From Streptomyces sp. NBC_00083 (lineage in GTDB: Bacteria; Actinomycetota; Actinomycetes; Streptomycetales; Streptomycetaceae), in NCBI RefSeq assembly GCF_026343295.1, contig NZ_JAPELY010000001.1, forward strand, positions 3,534,001 to 3,598,000: 64,000 bases of DNA, read 5' to 3'. The notes beneath the pieces are model-generated. The model saw only the letters and a program-made list of their open reading frames with translations, made no database searches and was not told the DNA's origin. Position numbers and translations under genes: made by a program. Positions 53,100 through 60,998 of this stretch are shown in pieces; position 1 is the stretch's first letter; every line of letters starts with the position of its first letter.

Positions 53100-53801
53100 T
53101 CACATGTCCGGCCGTCGGCAGTGCAGGAACAGGTGGGGCTCCGGTGTGGCGCCGGGGTGTGCCGGGGTGAAGAGCAGGCTCTGCTCGGCCTGCACCGTCA
53201 GGCCCGCGCCGGTGACCATGGTGACGAAGTCGTCGTGGGAGAAACTCGTCGCGCGCACGGGCTGATCCATGAAGACGACGTCGACCTCTTCCGCGTCTAC
53301 GGGAACGGTCGCCAACGCCACATGGCCGCCGGGCTTCACGGCGCGGGCCACCCGAGCCACGAGGTGGGTCTGTTCCTCGCGGGACATCTGCAGCAGCGAG
53401 AAATACACGCATGCGGCGTCGTAGGAAGCGTCGTCGAGCGCGACGGTCCGGGCGTCCGCGCACCGGAACCGGGCCCCCGGAACCTGCGCGGTGGCGATCT
53501 CGACCATGACGGGGGAGACATCGATGCCGAGCACCGTGTGCCCGGCGGCGGCGAGGGTCGCCGCGGTCGGCCGGCCCGTTCCGCTGCCCACGTCCAGCAC
53601 GCGGCCCTGCGGGGGGAGTTCGCCCAGCAGCCACGTCAGCGACGCCAGATGCGCCGGGGCGGCGCCGAACGCCTTCTCGTAGGTGATGCCCAGCGCATCG
53701 AACACGATCCGGGCAGGCTGTGACTCTGACTGTTCCTGTGCCTCGTCCTTGGCCGGATCATGGGCCGTGCCTTGATCGGTCCCGCGGCACTCGTCGCTCA
53801 C
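53100..53801 (-). CDS. Class I SAM-dependent methyltransferase
   Basis: The protein has 233 residues. FDALGITYEKAFGAAPAHLA leads into motif I RVLDVGSGTGRPTAATLAAAG and VLGIDVSPVMVEIA, then ARFRCADARTVAL and the post-motif AACVYFSLLQM, a standard small-molecule methyltransferase. GTG 53801 is chosen because GGAGGAGCC lies 5 bases upstream; a longer frame starts at 53843. The N-terminal 30 residues are rich in Asp, Glu and Gln and likely disordered. It is monocistronic, with the substrate unknown. Confidence 0.82.
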   Translation of the reverse strand: MSDECRGTDQGTAHDPAKDEAQEQSESQPARIVFDALGITYEKAFGAAPAHLASLTWLLGELPPQGRVLDVGSGTGRPTAATLAAAGHTVLGIDVSPVMVEIATAQVPGARFRCADARTVALDDASYDAACVYFSLLQMSREEQTHLVARVARAVKPGGHVALATVPVDAEEVDVVFMDQPVRATSFSHDDFVTMVTGAGLTVQAEQSLLFTPAHPGATPEPHLFLHCRRPDM

Positions 53802-54016
53802 GTCGGCTCCTCCGGTCTGCCACTCACGCCCTGCCGTGGACACCCATCGTGCCGCTCCCCGCCACCGCCCGAACAGAGAACAGGGAATCCGGGCCCCGCA
53901 GCCTTTCGGTCGCGGGGCCCGACCGTTCGCGGCGACCGTCCGCCTCGCCCGGGGTCCGATGTGAGCGTCGGGAGCCTCAGGCGTGCGCAGAACTCGTCAG
54001 GTCGCGGTCAGTTGTG

Positions 54017-54217
54017 TCAGTTGTGGCAGGATCCCTGTCCCAGCAGCAGGCCGAGCCCGCACAGGAGGTTGAGGCCGAGCCCCGTGTCGCCGTGGCTGCT
54101 GCTGGTGCTCGGCGGGGTGGGGTCGTCGGGGGTGCTGTGGGCCGAGGCGGTGCCGACGGCTCCGAGGAGCGTCGTCGCAGCGAGCACAGTGGCGGCCAGG
54201 AAGGTGCGGAATTGCAT
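54017..54217 (-). CDS. Small secreted protein with paired cysteines
   Basis: The protein has 66 residues. A signal peptide (FLAATVLAATTLLGAVGTASA) is followed by a Pro/Thr/Ser-rich linker and a hydrophobic end GLGLNLLCGLGLLLGQGSCHN with two cysteines nine residues apart. It resembles the small secreted surface-active peptides of streptomycetes but is not a chaplin or rodlin. GAAAGAAAC upstream of ATG 54217 is an acceptable ribosome-binding site. The function is unknown; a cell-surface role is only a guess. Confidence 0.6.
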   Translation of the reverse strand: MQFRTFLAATVLAATTLLGAVGTASAHSTPDDPTPPSTSSSHGDTGLGLNLLCGLGLLLGQGSCHN

Positions 54218-54419
54218 TGTTTCGTTTCTTTCACTTCGGGCCGGGACGGTTTCCCAGCCCCTCGACTCCATGGTTCGGCCCCCGTACGGCTCGCGCATTT
54301 CCTGGGGCGGCATTGGAGTGGCAGGCCCGCGATAGCGCGGAAAGACCCGGTCGGGGGCCAAAGCTTGACAGGGTGCGACGCCTCGACTCCCTGTGCGGGG
54401 CGCCCGGTTGTGGCGGCGC

Positions 54420-54925
54420 GATGCAGGTCGCGGCGTCGGCCCACTTGGCCCCCGGTGGCCCGTAGTTGCGCGTACCGGACCCGAACAGTGCGTAGGGCAT
54501 GGGCTGTTGGCCGCCCTGAACGGAGGTGTCAGGGCGACCCGAATCGCCCGTCCTCTCGTGGTCAGCCGGCTCGCCCGTTGGCGTCCAAGGTGTTGATGTC
54601 GACCGCGTCACCGTAGGAGTGCTGGGACACCTCGGACGGATCGCCGGTCATGGCGCGGCAGTTGACGGCCAAGGTATTGCTGGCGGCCATGGCGGCCATG
54701 GCGGCCTCGTCGTCACCGTCGAACTCGGCCATGACCGCATCTGCCGGATGGGGAACTTCGCCGTGAAGGCCTGGTCTAAGGCTTTGAGGAGTGCGGCCAC
54801 CGCCCGTGCGCGCACCACGAGTTCGCCCCGGCGGACCCGGCCGTCGAACCCCCAGTGGCTCGGCTGTACGAGCCGGAGATCCGACGGTGGGACCGCGCAG
54901 CCGGAATGCCGGCTGAGGCCCAGTC
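54420..54925 (-). pseudogene. M15-family (D-Ala-D-Ala carboxypeptidase-like) peptidase, frameshifted
   Basis: In one frame SDLRLVQPSHWGFDGRVRRG and KALDQAFTAKFPIRQM match the start of VanY-like M15 peptidases. In the next frame MAEFDGDDEAAMAAM, NTLAVNCRAMTGDPSEVSQH and SYGDAVDINTLD carry the zinc-binding SxHxxGxAxD core. A third frame has NYGPPGAKWADAATC. A missing base near 54745 splits the first two parts, and another break follows the core. Without correction no intact peptidase can be made. Confidence 0.65.
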
Positions 54926-55048
54926 TCTCCGACGGGGCGGCGGTGACGACCGCGTCGAGGGGATCGGGCGCACCGAGGTGGTGGCTCGGGGATGGCTGTG
55001 GGGGAAGTTCTCCCGAATGCGGTCCGTCCCCCTTCAGGCAGGGGTGCC

Positions 55049-56095
55049 TCACTGACGGGTGCCTCGCTCGTGCAGAGCACGCGGGCCGGGCGTGGGTGGT
55101 GCCGTGTGTCCGTGGCGGTGATCGCTGGGCGCGATGCCGTAGGCCGTTTTGAACGCACGGGTGAACGCGGACGCGTGGGTGAATCCGCAGCGCGCGGCGA
55201 TGACATGGATCGGCACGGACCGCAGGGCCGGGTCGAGGAGGTCGCGGTAGGCCTTCGTCAGGCGTTGGTGGCGGATGGCGGCGACGAGGGTCGTCCCGTG
55301 GGAGTCGCGGGTGAAGAGCCGGTGCAGATAGCTCAGCGAGACGTGATGCGCCGCCGCGATCATCGACGGGGTCAGGGCGGGGTCGTGGAGGTTCTGCCGG
55401 ATGAACGCCCGGACGTCGTGGAGCATGGCCCGCTGGCGGGTCTCCGGCGGCAGCGCGTCTTCGACGTCGAGCTCACTCGCCAGATGGGCGGCGAGCAGGT
55501 CGACGACCACACTGCCCAGCCGCGCGGCCTCGGCGGGCCGGAGCGCGGGCAGTTGACGGTCCAGGCCGTGCAGAAACGCGGTCAGGAGCGAGCCGGTGCC
55601 CTCGTGCCCGTGCAGGACCCGCCCGAGCAGATGGCTCACGCGGCGCGGAGGCAGCGGCAGCAGCGACACCGGCAGGTCGATGCCGATTCCCTCGGTGCGC
55701 GGGTGCGCCGGTTCCGCGCCGGGGGCGGCGCGGAACCGGGAATCGTACGGCTGCGAGCTGGTCACCAGGTGCATGTGCCCGGGGGTGAGGGTCCGTGTGG
55801 GCGCCGAGCCGGACGTGAGCATGGTCAGGTGGTAGACCTCCTCGTCGCTCCGGCGGATCATGCGCCCGGTTCGTCTGACGCGGATCGACGGGAACGCGGT
55901 GGCCAGGAGGGTGACGGGCCCCAGCCGTGCTTGCCGGACGGTGGCGGTGAAGGTGGCGGCATGGTCGCTCGTCATCTCGGCCGCGCGGGAACGGCCCATG
56001 ACCTCCCGCCAGCGTTCGAAGCAGTCGGGCCCGTCCGCCCCCGCGCCGCCGTCCGCGCCGTCCTTGCCCGCGCAGGCCTCCGCTCCCGCTGTCAT
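55049..56095 (-). CDS. AraC family transcriptional regulator
   Basis: The protein has 348 residues. The N-terminal AraC_binding_2-type domain (FTATVRQARLGPVTLLATAF) precedes a C-terminal double helix-turn-helix: PSMIAAAHHVSLSYLHRLFT and IHVIAARCGFTHASAFTRAF, followed by the KTAYGIAPSDHR closing motif. It is the NphR/FeaR-like subgroup common in actinomycetes. ATG 56095 is the first in-frame ATG. No adjacent co-oriented target is present, so its regulon cannot be inferred from position. Confidence 0.85.
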   Translation of the reverse strand: MTAGAEACAGKDGADGGAGADGPDCFERWREVMGRSRAAEMTSDHAATFTATVRQARLGPVTLLATAFPSIRVRRTGRMIRRSDEEVYHLTMLTSGSAPTRTLTPGHMHLVTSSQPYDSRFRAAPGAEPAHPRTEGIGIDLPVSLLPLPPRRVSHLLGRVLHGHEGTGSLLTAFLHGLDRQLPALRPAEAARLGSVVVDLLAAHLASELDVEDALPPETRQRAMLHDVRAFIRQNLHDPALTPSMIAAAHHVSLSYLHRLFTRDSHGTTLVAAIRHQRLTKAYRDLLDPALRSVPIHVIAARCGFTHASAFTRAFKTAYGIAPSDHRHGHTAPPTPGPRALHERGTRQ

Positions 56096-56312
56096 CCGGC
56101 TCGTGCCCCCGTCGTGTGGATCTTCCGGGATGCTAACCGAGTCGACCGGGTGTCAACGCGGTAGGACGGCTCCGCGGCAGGACGGATGCCTGGCGCGGGG
56201 GAGGGGAGCGGCCCGGGTCCGCGCCGAGGACCACTTCCGGATGCGCGGGCCCGTGCCACCCCGCAGTGTGGATGGCGCCATGCCTGCCCTGCGATGGAGC
56301 GAGGAGACCGAG

Positions 56313-56546
56313 ATGACGCCAGCGAAGGACACCGGCCCGCGGGAACCGTCCAAAGGCGACAAGGTGACGTGGAAGAGTCACGGCAGCCAAGCCGAGGGGA
56401 GTGTGGAGAAGAAGATCACCAAGCGGACGGAGGCGGCCGGCCGCACCGTAGACGCCTCCCCCGATGATCCTCAGTACGAAGTGCGCAGCGACAAGTCCGG
56501 GCGGACGGCCGTGCACAAACCCTCGGCGCTCAAGAAGAAGAAGTAG
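56313..56546 (+). CDS. Small DUF2945 (hypervirulence-associated TUDOR-like) protein
   Basis: The protein has 77 residues. GDKVTWKSHGSQAEGSVEKK, TKRTEAAGRTVDASPDDPQY and EVRSDKSGRTAVHKPSALKK match the short TUDOR-like beta-barrel family DUF2945. It ends in a lysine run (KKKK), which suggests nucleic-acid contact. ATG 56313 is preceded by GAGGAGACC. Members are found in many bacteria and fungi, and their role is not established. Confidence 0.82.
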   Translation: MTPAKDTGPREPSKGDKVTWKSHGSQAEGSVEKKITKRTEAAGRTVDASPDDPQYEVRSDKSGRTAVHKPSALKKKK

Positions 56547-56585
56547 CAGAGCGCGTGGGACGAGTGTCCGATCCGCGCGGACGGG

Positions 56586-57434
56586 TCAGTCGCGCTGCCA
56601 GAGCGCGGGGACGTTCGGAGGCTCCCAGCCCGTGATCGCGGTGTGTGCCTGGAGGCACCGGTAGGAGGGGCCCGCGTACGTCACGGTGTCGCCGGCCCGG
56701 TAGGACGTCCCCGCGGCCCAGGTGCCGGAAGGGGGCGTGGTGGGTGGCGTCGTGGGGGGTGTGGTGGGGTCCTGGGGGGTGTCCAGGACGAAGTCGTACG
56801 TGCCCTCGCGCGCGGGCCCGACCTGGCGGACGTTCATGAGCAGGCGCGCGTCGAAGATCGTGTCCGTGCTGTTGCGCGGTTCTCCGGGGAAGTACAGCTG
56901 CGTGGTGATGATGCGCCCGCCCGGGGCCTGCACCTTGACGTGGAGGTGCCGCGTCCGGCCGGGGTAGAGGCCCGGCACGATCGTGGTCAGGCTGAACGCG
57001 CCCTGGGCGGTGCTGAATTGGTGGCCTCGGAACGTGTAGCCGGTGTTGTCGTAGTTGCCGTTGTCGTCGGCCTGCCAGAAGTCGAGCAGTGCCCCGGCGA
57101 TCGGCCGGCAGGTCCGGCTGAAGACGTAGCCGCTGACCGTGAGGCGCGTACCGGGGGTGCCGTCGGTGATCAGGGTCGTCCGCAGAGGAGAGTTGGGTTT
57201 GAAGTACGGGCCCTCGATCTGCTCGACGGTCGGCTCGTCCCCGTCGTGGCACGACGGGGTCGCCGCCAGGGGCCGGGCCGCGGTGCCACGGTCGCGGGCC
57301 AGGGCCACGCCGCCGCGGACGAGTAGGGGGGTCGCGCCGAGCGCGGCAGCGGCACGCAGCACCGACTTGCGGCTGACCCGCGGGGACGCGGCGTTTTCGG
57401 CCGATGCCTCGACGGGCTCTTCGGAAGCGGACAT
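56586..57434 (-). CDS. Secreted intradiol ring-cleavage dioxygenase with CBM5/12 domain
   Basis: The protein has 282 residues. The N-terminus has a twin-arginine-like export signal (SRKSVLRAAAALGATPLLVR). The catalytic domain reads QIEGPYFKPNSPLRTTLITD, LDFWQADDNGNYDNTGYTFR and RTRHLHVKVQAPGG, giving the Tyr/Tyr/His/His iron ligands of catechol 1,2-dioxygenase-type enzymes. After a Thr/Pro linker the last 45 residues (WAAGTSYRAGDTVTYAGPSY) form a family 5/12 carbohydrate-binding module. Secreted dioxygenases with this layout are known from cellulolytic Streptomyces and cleave lignin-derived catechols. ATG 57434 has GGAGG 6 bases upstream. The adjacent AraC regulator is a likely controller. 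Confidence 0.9.
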   Translation of the reverse strand: MSASEEPVEASAENAASPRVSRKSVLRAAAALGATPLLVRGGVALARDRGTAARPLAATPSCHDGDEPTVEQIEGPYFKPNSPLRTTLITDGTPGTRLTVSGYVFSRTCRPIAGALLDFWQADDNGNYDNTGYTFRGHQFSTAQGAFSLTTIVPGLYPGRTRHLHVKVQAPGGRIITTQLYFPGEPRNSTDTIFDARLLMNVRQVGPAREGTYDFVLDTPQDPTTPPTTPPTTPPSGTWAAGTSYRAGDTVTYAGPSYRCLQAHTAITGWEPPNVPALWQRD

Positions 57435-57520
57435 CACGAACCTCCTGAGGACGGGCGGGGAGCGGGGAAGCACGGGAGCGGACGGTGTGAGCGGTGCGCG
57501 TGTGCTTGCCCGTAGCCAAG

Positions 57521-58438
57521 CTAGGAGTCGACGGGGTCGGTCGCGATGGACTCGATCCGGGGATCGTGGTGATTTCCCGCGGCGTCGGACCGGAACGCGC
57601 CCGGCGACGTACCGGTCTCTCTGCGGAAGAACCGGCAGAAGTACGCGGGATCGGGGAACCCGACCGCGCTCGCGACCTGACGTACCGTCAACTCTGTGGC
57701 GATCAGGAGGCGTTTGGCTTCCAGCGTCTTCTGGCGACGGATGAGCGTGCCCGGTGTCAGGCCGGTGGCCTGCCGTACCAAGGTCTGTAGATGGCCCGCT
57801 GACATGCCGAGTTCCTGCGCGCAGGAGTCGACCGATCGGCCGGTGCCGCCGGGCAGCCGGAGCAACCGGGCGAACTCGGCCGCCACCTCGGCGGCGCGGC
57901 TGCGCATCGAGGCCTCCCCGGCGGGCGAACAGCCGCGCAGCGCCCGCGCGATGAGGATGTGCAGATACGCGCGGAGCACCATCGTGTAGCCGGGGTGCAG
58001 CGCCCGGTACTCGGCCTCCATCTCGGCCAGGAGCGCTTCGATGGAGGTGGACTGGCCGGCCGGATCGTGGCCGGGCCCGGTCGACAGGGCGCGCAGTGCG
58101 GTCACGTCCTGGGGCCGGGAGAGCAGGAAATCCTCGTTGAAGAGGACCACATGGCCCGTGAGGTCTTCCGCGTCCGCCCAGTGGTGTATCTGGCCCGGCG
58201 TGATCACGCACACCTGCGGGGGCCTCAGGGGTCGGCGGGCCGAGTCCAGCACGTGGGCGCCGTGGCCCCCGGTGACGTACACGATCTCGTAGAAGGTGTG
58301 CCGGTGCGGGAAGTTGGCGCGCGACAGCGCGCCGATGGTGTCGAAGGTGCCGATGGCGAAGGGGAGCAGATGCGGGAACGGGACGTCCAGGCGGTGCAAC
58401 GGGATGTCGAAGCGCGGGGCACGCCGTGGCTCGTCCAT
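57521..58438 (-). CDS. AraC family transcriptional regulator with cupin domain
   Basis: The protein has 305 residues. The N-terminal cupin sensor domain (HRHTFYEIVYVTGGHGAHVL ... CVITPGQIHHWADAEDL) is followed by the AraC double helix-turn-helix: SCAQELGMSAGHLQTLVRQA and VRQVASAVGFPDPAYFCRFF, with RRETGTSPGAFR at the end. It lies 86 bp upstream of, and co-oriented with, the secreted dioxygenase gene, so it may respond to an aromatic or sugar ligand and control it. ATG 58438 is chosen because the cupin begins soon after. Confidence 0.87.
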   Translation of the reverse strand: MDEPRRAPRFDIPLHRLDVPFPHLLPFAIGTFDTIGALSRANFPHRHTFYEIVYVTGGHGAHVLDSARRPLRPPQVCVITPGQIHHWADAEDLTGHVVLFNEDFLLSRPQDVTALRALSTGPGHDPAGQSTSIEALLAEMEAEYRALHPGYTMVLRAYLHILIARALRGCSPAGEASMRSRAAEVAAEFARLLRLPGGTGRSVDSCAQELGMSAGHLQTLVRQATGLTPGTLIRRQKTLEAKRLLIATELTVRQVASAVGFPDPAYFCRFFRRETGTSPGAFRSDAAGNHHDPRIESIATDPVDS

Positions 58439-58599
58439 CCCGGCAGTGTGGGACACCGGCCGCTCGCAGGTCCAGACCAATCGTCGCGATCGGGCCATCC
58501 GGCCGGGGCCCAGCCGCTGGCGCTCGCTCGGGAGGTGCTCGCACAGGGGGATGTCCGGGAGGCGGACACCGTGCGGCCCCGGCGCGCGATAATGGCCTC

Positions 58600-59448
58600 A
58601 TGCTCGTGGACACGGTGCGTACGCGACTCGGATCCGCCCTCTTCTCCCGTGTGGCGGGGCCGGACGGACCCGTCAACCGGGCCCGGATCCACGACACGCC
58701 CGGTCCCCGCTGGTTCGCCCCCGACTCGCCGGTGCGAACGGTGCACGGCGACGCCTCCATGTTCATAGGCGGCATCGCCGCCCTGCTCCTGCAGTCCCTG
58801 CACCCTCTGGCCATGGCGGCCGTCGCCGGGCACTCCGGTTACAAGGGCGACCCCTGGGGCCGCCTCCAGCGCACCAGCACCTTCCTCGCCGTCACCACCT
58901 TCGGCACGGCGGACCATGCCCAGCACGCGGTGGACCAGGTGCGCGCCGTGCACACCCGGATCCGCGGGACCGCTCCCGACGGGCGCCGCTATCGCGCGGA
59001 CGACCCGCACCTGCTCACCTGGGTGTACACCGCCGAGGCGTACTGCTTCCTCCGCGCCCACCAGCGCTTCGGCGCCCGCCCGTTGACCCCGGAACAGGGC
59101 GATCGGTACGTTGCCGAGGCCGCGCGGGTCGCGCAGGCACTCGGGGCCGACACGACGCCGACCGGCACGGCCGGGCTGCTCCGCCGCCTGGACGACTACC
59201 GCCCCGAACTGCGCGCCACCCCGGCGGCCCGGGAAGCGGCCCGCTTCCTGTTGCTCACCCCGCCGCTGCCGTGGGCGGCCCGCCCGGCGTACGGGGTGCT
59301 CGCCGCGAACGCGGTCGGGCTCCTGCCCGGCTGGGCGCGCCGCGCACTGACGCTGCCGCACGTCCCCGTGGTGGAGGAGACCCTGGTACGGCTGGGCGGC
59401 CACGGGATGACCCGCACGATCCGGTGGGCCATGCGCCCCCCGGCCTGA
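58600..59448 (+). CDS. MpaB-type oxygenase (DUF2236)
   Basis: The protein has 282 residues and belongs to the ER-bound oxygenase MpaB / latex-clearing-protein superfamily. Family elements are IGGIAALLLQSLHPLAMAAV, RTSTFLAVTTFGTADHAQHA, VRAVHTRIRG and DPHLLTWVYTAEAYCF. The conserved histidines and arginine of the b-type heme pocket (HP in QSLHP, VHxR in AVHTRI) are present. Function in bacteria is mostly unknown; characterised relatives cleave polyisoprene or prenyl chains oxidatively. ATG 58600 lies 161 bp from the divergent AraC gene. It is a single gene with no obvious partner. Confidence 0.82.
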   Translation: MLVDTVRTRLGSALFSRVAGPDGPVNRARIHDTPGPRWFAPDSPVRTVHGDASMFIGGIAALLLQSLHPLAMAAVAGHSGYKGDPWGRLQRTSTFLAVTTFGTADHAQHAVDQVRAVHTRIRGTAPDGRRYRADDPHLLTWVYTAEAYCFLRAHQRFGARPLTPEQGDRYVAEAARVAQALGADTTPTGTAGLLRRLDDYRPELRATPAAREAARFLLLTPPLPWAARPAYGVLAANAVGLLPGWARRALTLPHVPVVEETLVRLGGHGMTRTIRWAMRPPA

Positions 59449-59519
59449 CCGGCCCGGGGCCCCGTCAGCGGTGCGACCGGCCCGTGCCGTCCTCGGGCCC
59501 GACCACCGGCCCCCGTCCC

Positions 59520-60062
59520 TCAGCGGTGCGCGGGGGCCCTGTCCTGTCCTCGGACCGGCGGGGGGCATGCGGAGCACAGGGCTCCGTCGTGCCGCCGCGC
59601 CGCACCGACGGGCCTGCCCGAGACGCGGATGCGGCGCAGGAGGCCGGGCGTGGTGCGCAGGGCCGGGGCGCTGCGCCAAGTGACGCCCGAATGGCGGGAG
59701 TACAGATGCGACAGGGCGCGGTTGGGCAGCCCGCTGGAAAGGAACTCCGCGTCGATGTCCACACCCGTGATCAGGCCTCGTCCGCAGGTGGTGCAGAGCC
59801 GGTAGTGGATCTGGCCGACGACCTTGCGGATGTGCACCAGGAGCAGGCACTCCTGGCCGGGGTTGGCGCCGGTGCCGGTGCCGGGCTCGCCAGGAATGTG
59901 GGTGCAGAGGAACTCGATGTCGCGGTACGCGAAGATCCTTCGCCGCAGCCGCCTCGTGAACCGTTCGCGGCGGCCGTGCCGCGCACCGTGCGCCGTAGAC
60001 GGCTCGGCGGCGGGCGCGGAACGGACGAGGACGCTCCTGGGACGTGCGTGGTGTCCGGACAT
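59520..60062 (-). CDS. Conserved hypothetical protein, GNAT-like in part
   Basis: The protein has about 180 residues. The central part (RRIFAYRDIEFLCTHIPGEP, LLVHIRKVVGQIHYRLCTTC, GRGLITGVDIDAEFLSSGLP, NRALSHLYSRHSG) has the strand-helix order of a degenerate acetyltransferase, with a GLPNRALSHL segment where the acetyl-CoA loop would lie. The basic, Arg-rich N-terminus and the C-terminal 25 residues look unstructured, and the true start could be further downstream. Codon bias supports a gene. The function is unknown. Confidence 0.5.
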   Translation of the reverse strand: MSGHHARPRSVLVRSAPAAEPSTAHGARHGRRERFTRRLRRRIFAYRDIEFLCTHIPGEPGTGTGANPGQECLLLVHIRKVVGQIHYRLCTTCGRGLITGVDIDAEFLSSGLPNRALSHLYSRHSGVTWRSAPALRTTPGLLRRIRVSGRPVGAARRHDGALCSACPPPVRGQDRAPAHR

Positions 60063-60214
60063 GGGCCACGTGTGCCCTGCCGGCCGTCCCTGACACCTGT
60101 GCGCCGCTCCCCGGCGCGCGGCCGAGCCGCGATACTGCGGGTTTGGAGCGGGCTCATCGGGTACTCGCGCCGACGTACGACGTACGACGCACGCGCTTTT
60201 CGCGGGAGGTATTC

Positions 60215-60406
60215 ATGAGCGAGCTGGGAGACATGGTCGGCAAGGCCAAGGAATGGGCCAAGGGCCACCCCGACCAGGCCGACAAGGGAGTGGCGAGGGC
60301 CGAACGGCTGGTGGACGAGCGCACGGGCAACAAATACGACGCCCAGACCGACAAGGCCGCCGACGCGGCCCGCCGCTCCTACCGGGCCGATACGCCGGAG
60401 CGCTGA
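60215..60406 (+). CDS. Small antitoxin-like protein (Rv0909 / MT0933 type)
   Basis: The protein has 63 residues, very hydrophilic and helical: MSELGDMVGKAKEWAKGHPD, then GVARAERLVDERTGNKYDAQ and TDKAADAARRSY. This is the pattern of the pfam MT0933_antitox family, in which Rv0909 is the reference. No toxin gene is adjacent, and in streptomycetes these proteins are usually solitary, so an antitoxin role is doubtful. The start ATG 60215 has a strong GGGAGG ribosome-binding site. A hairpin terminator follows the stop. Confidence 0.78.
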   Translation: MSELGDMVGKAKEWAKGHPDQADKGVARAERLVDERTGNKYDAQTDKAADAARRSYRADTPER

Positions 60407-60426
60407 CCCGCTTCCCGGGCTTCTTC

Positions 60427-60455
60427 GCGCCCCCGGCATCGTGTGCCGGAGGCGC
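60427..60455 (+). terminator. Hairpin terminator after the antitoxin-like gene
   Basis: A 12-bp stem with one mismatch (60427-60438 with 60444-60455) closes on a 5-nt loop, 20 bp after the stop codon. Confidence 0.65.
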
Positions 60456-60699
60456 GTCATGCCCATGCCGTGCGCTCGCGGCAGTCGAAAGGCAGAACCC
60501 GGCCCGTCCGAGAATCGCTCCGGGCCGGAGCACCGCCGGAGAGTTCCTCCGTTCTGTGTCCGTGACGAGATCGCCTACGACGGGCGTCGGTGTGCGGGTC
60601 CCCATGTCGGTTGTGGTTGCCGGTCGTCCACTTCGGGCTCATGTGCCTGATCCATCCGGACCGCAGCGGCCCCTTTCGACGGTGACGCGGTGTTAATGG

Positions 60700-60860
60700 C
60701 GTGACATGAGTGACGGCTGGCGCGCCATCGGCATGGCGATTTCGCGCCCGGTCCGCCGGGGCAGTCGACGTTCCGCGGGACGCGATGGTCGGCCTTCACC
60801 GGCGTATCCGGCTCGGGCAAGTCCTCGCTTCGGTCATCGACCTGGGACCTGGCGGTGGCG
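60700..60860 (+). pseudogene. Possible uvrA-like gene fragment
   Basis: One frame reads SAGAVDVPRDAMV and the next reads FTGVSGSGKSSL. Joined, they give the start of an excinuclease UvrA-type protein (VDVPRDxxVxFTGVSGSGKSSL), including the complete Walker A. The frame change lies near 60795, and nothing downstream continues as UvrA. I read it as a short, dead fragment. The rest of the 60456-60998 gap shows no gene. Confidence 0.5.
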
Positions 60861-60998
60861 ACGCGGGCGGCCGCGTCGCCGCCACGGGCCCCCGGCCAAG
60901 GTGGCAAAGTCCCGCCGCAACGCCACCGCCCCGCACCTCGCGGCCCGCCGGACGGGCTCCTGATGGCCCTCGGGTTCGTCCGAACCGTGCTGGCACCC

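Noticed and set aside
58814..59520. Very long leftward frames reading through the AraC and MpaB genes (up to 742 codons)
   Set aside because: The dioxygenase and AraC genes have clear internal starts with ribosome-binding sites. The extensions are low-complexity Arg/Pro/Gly.
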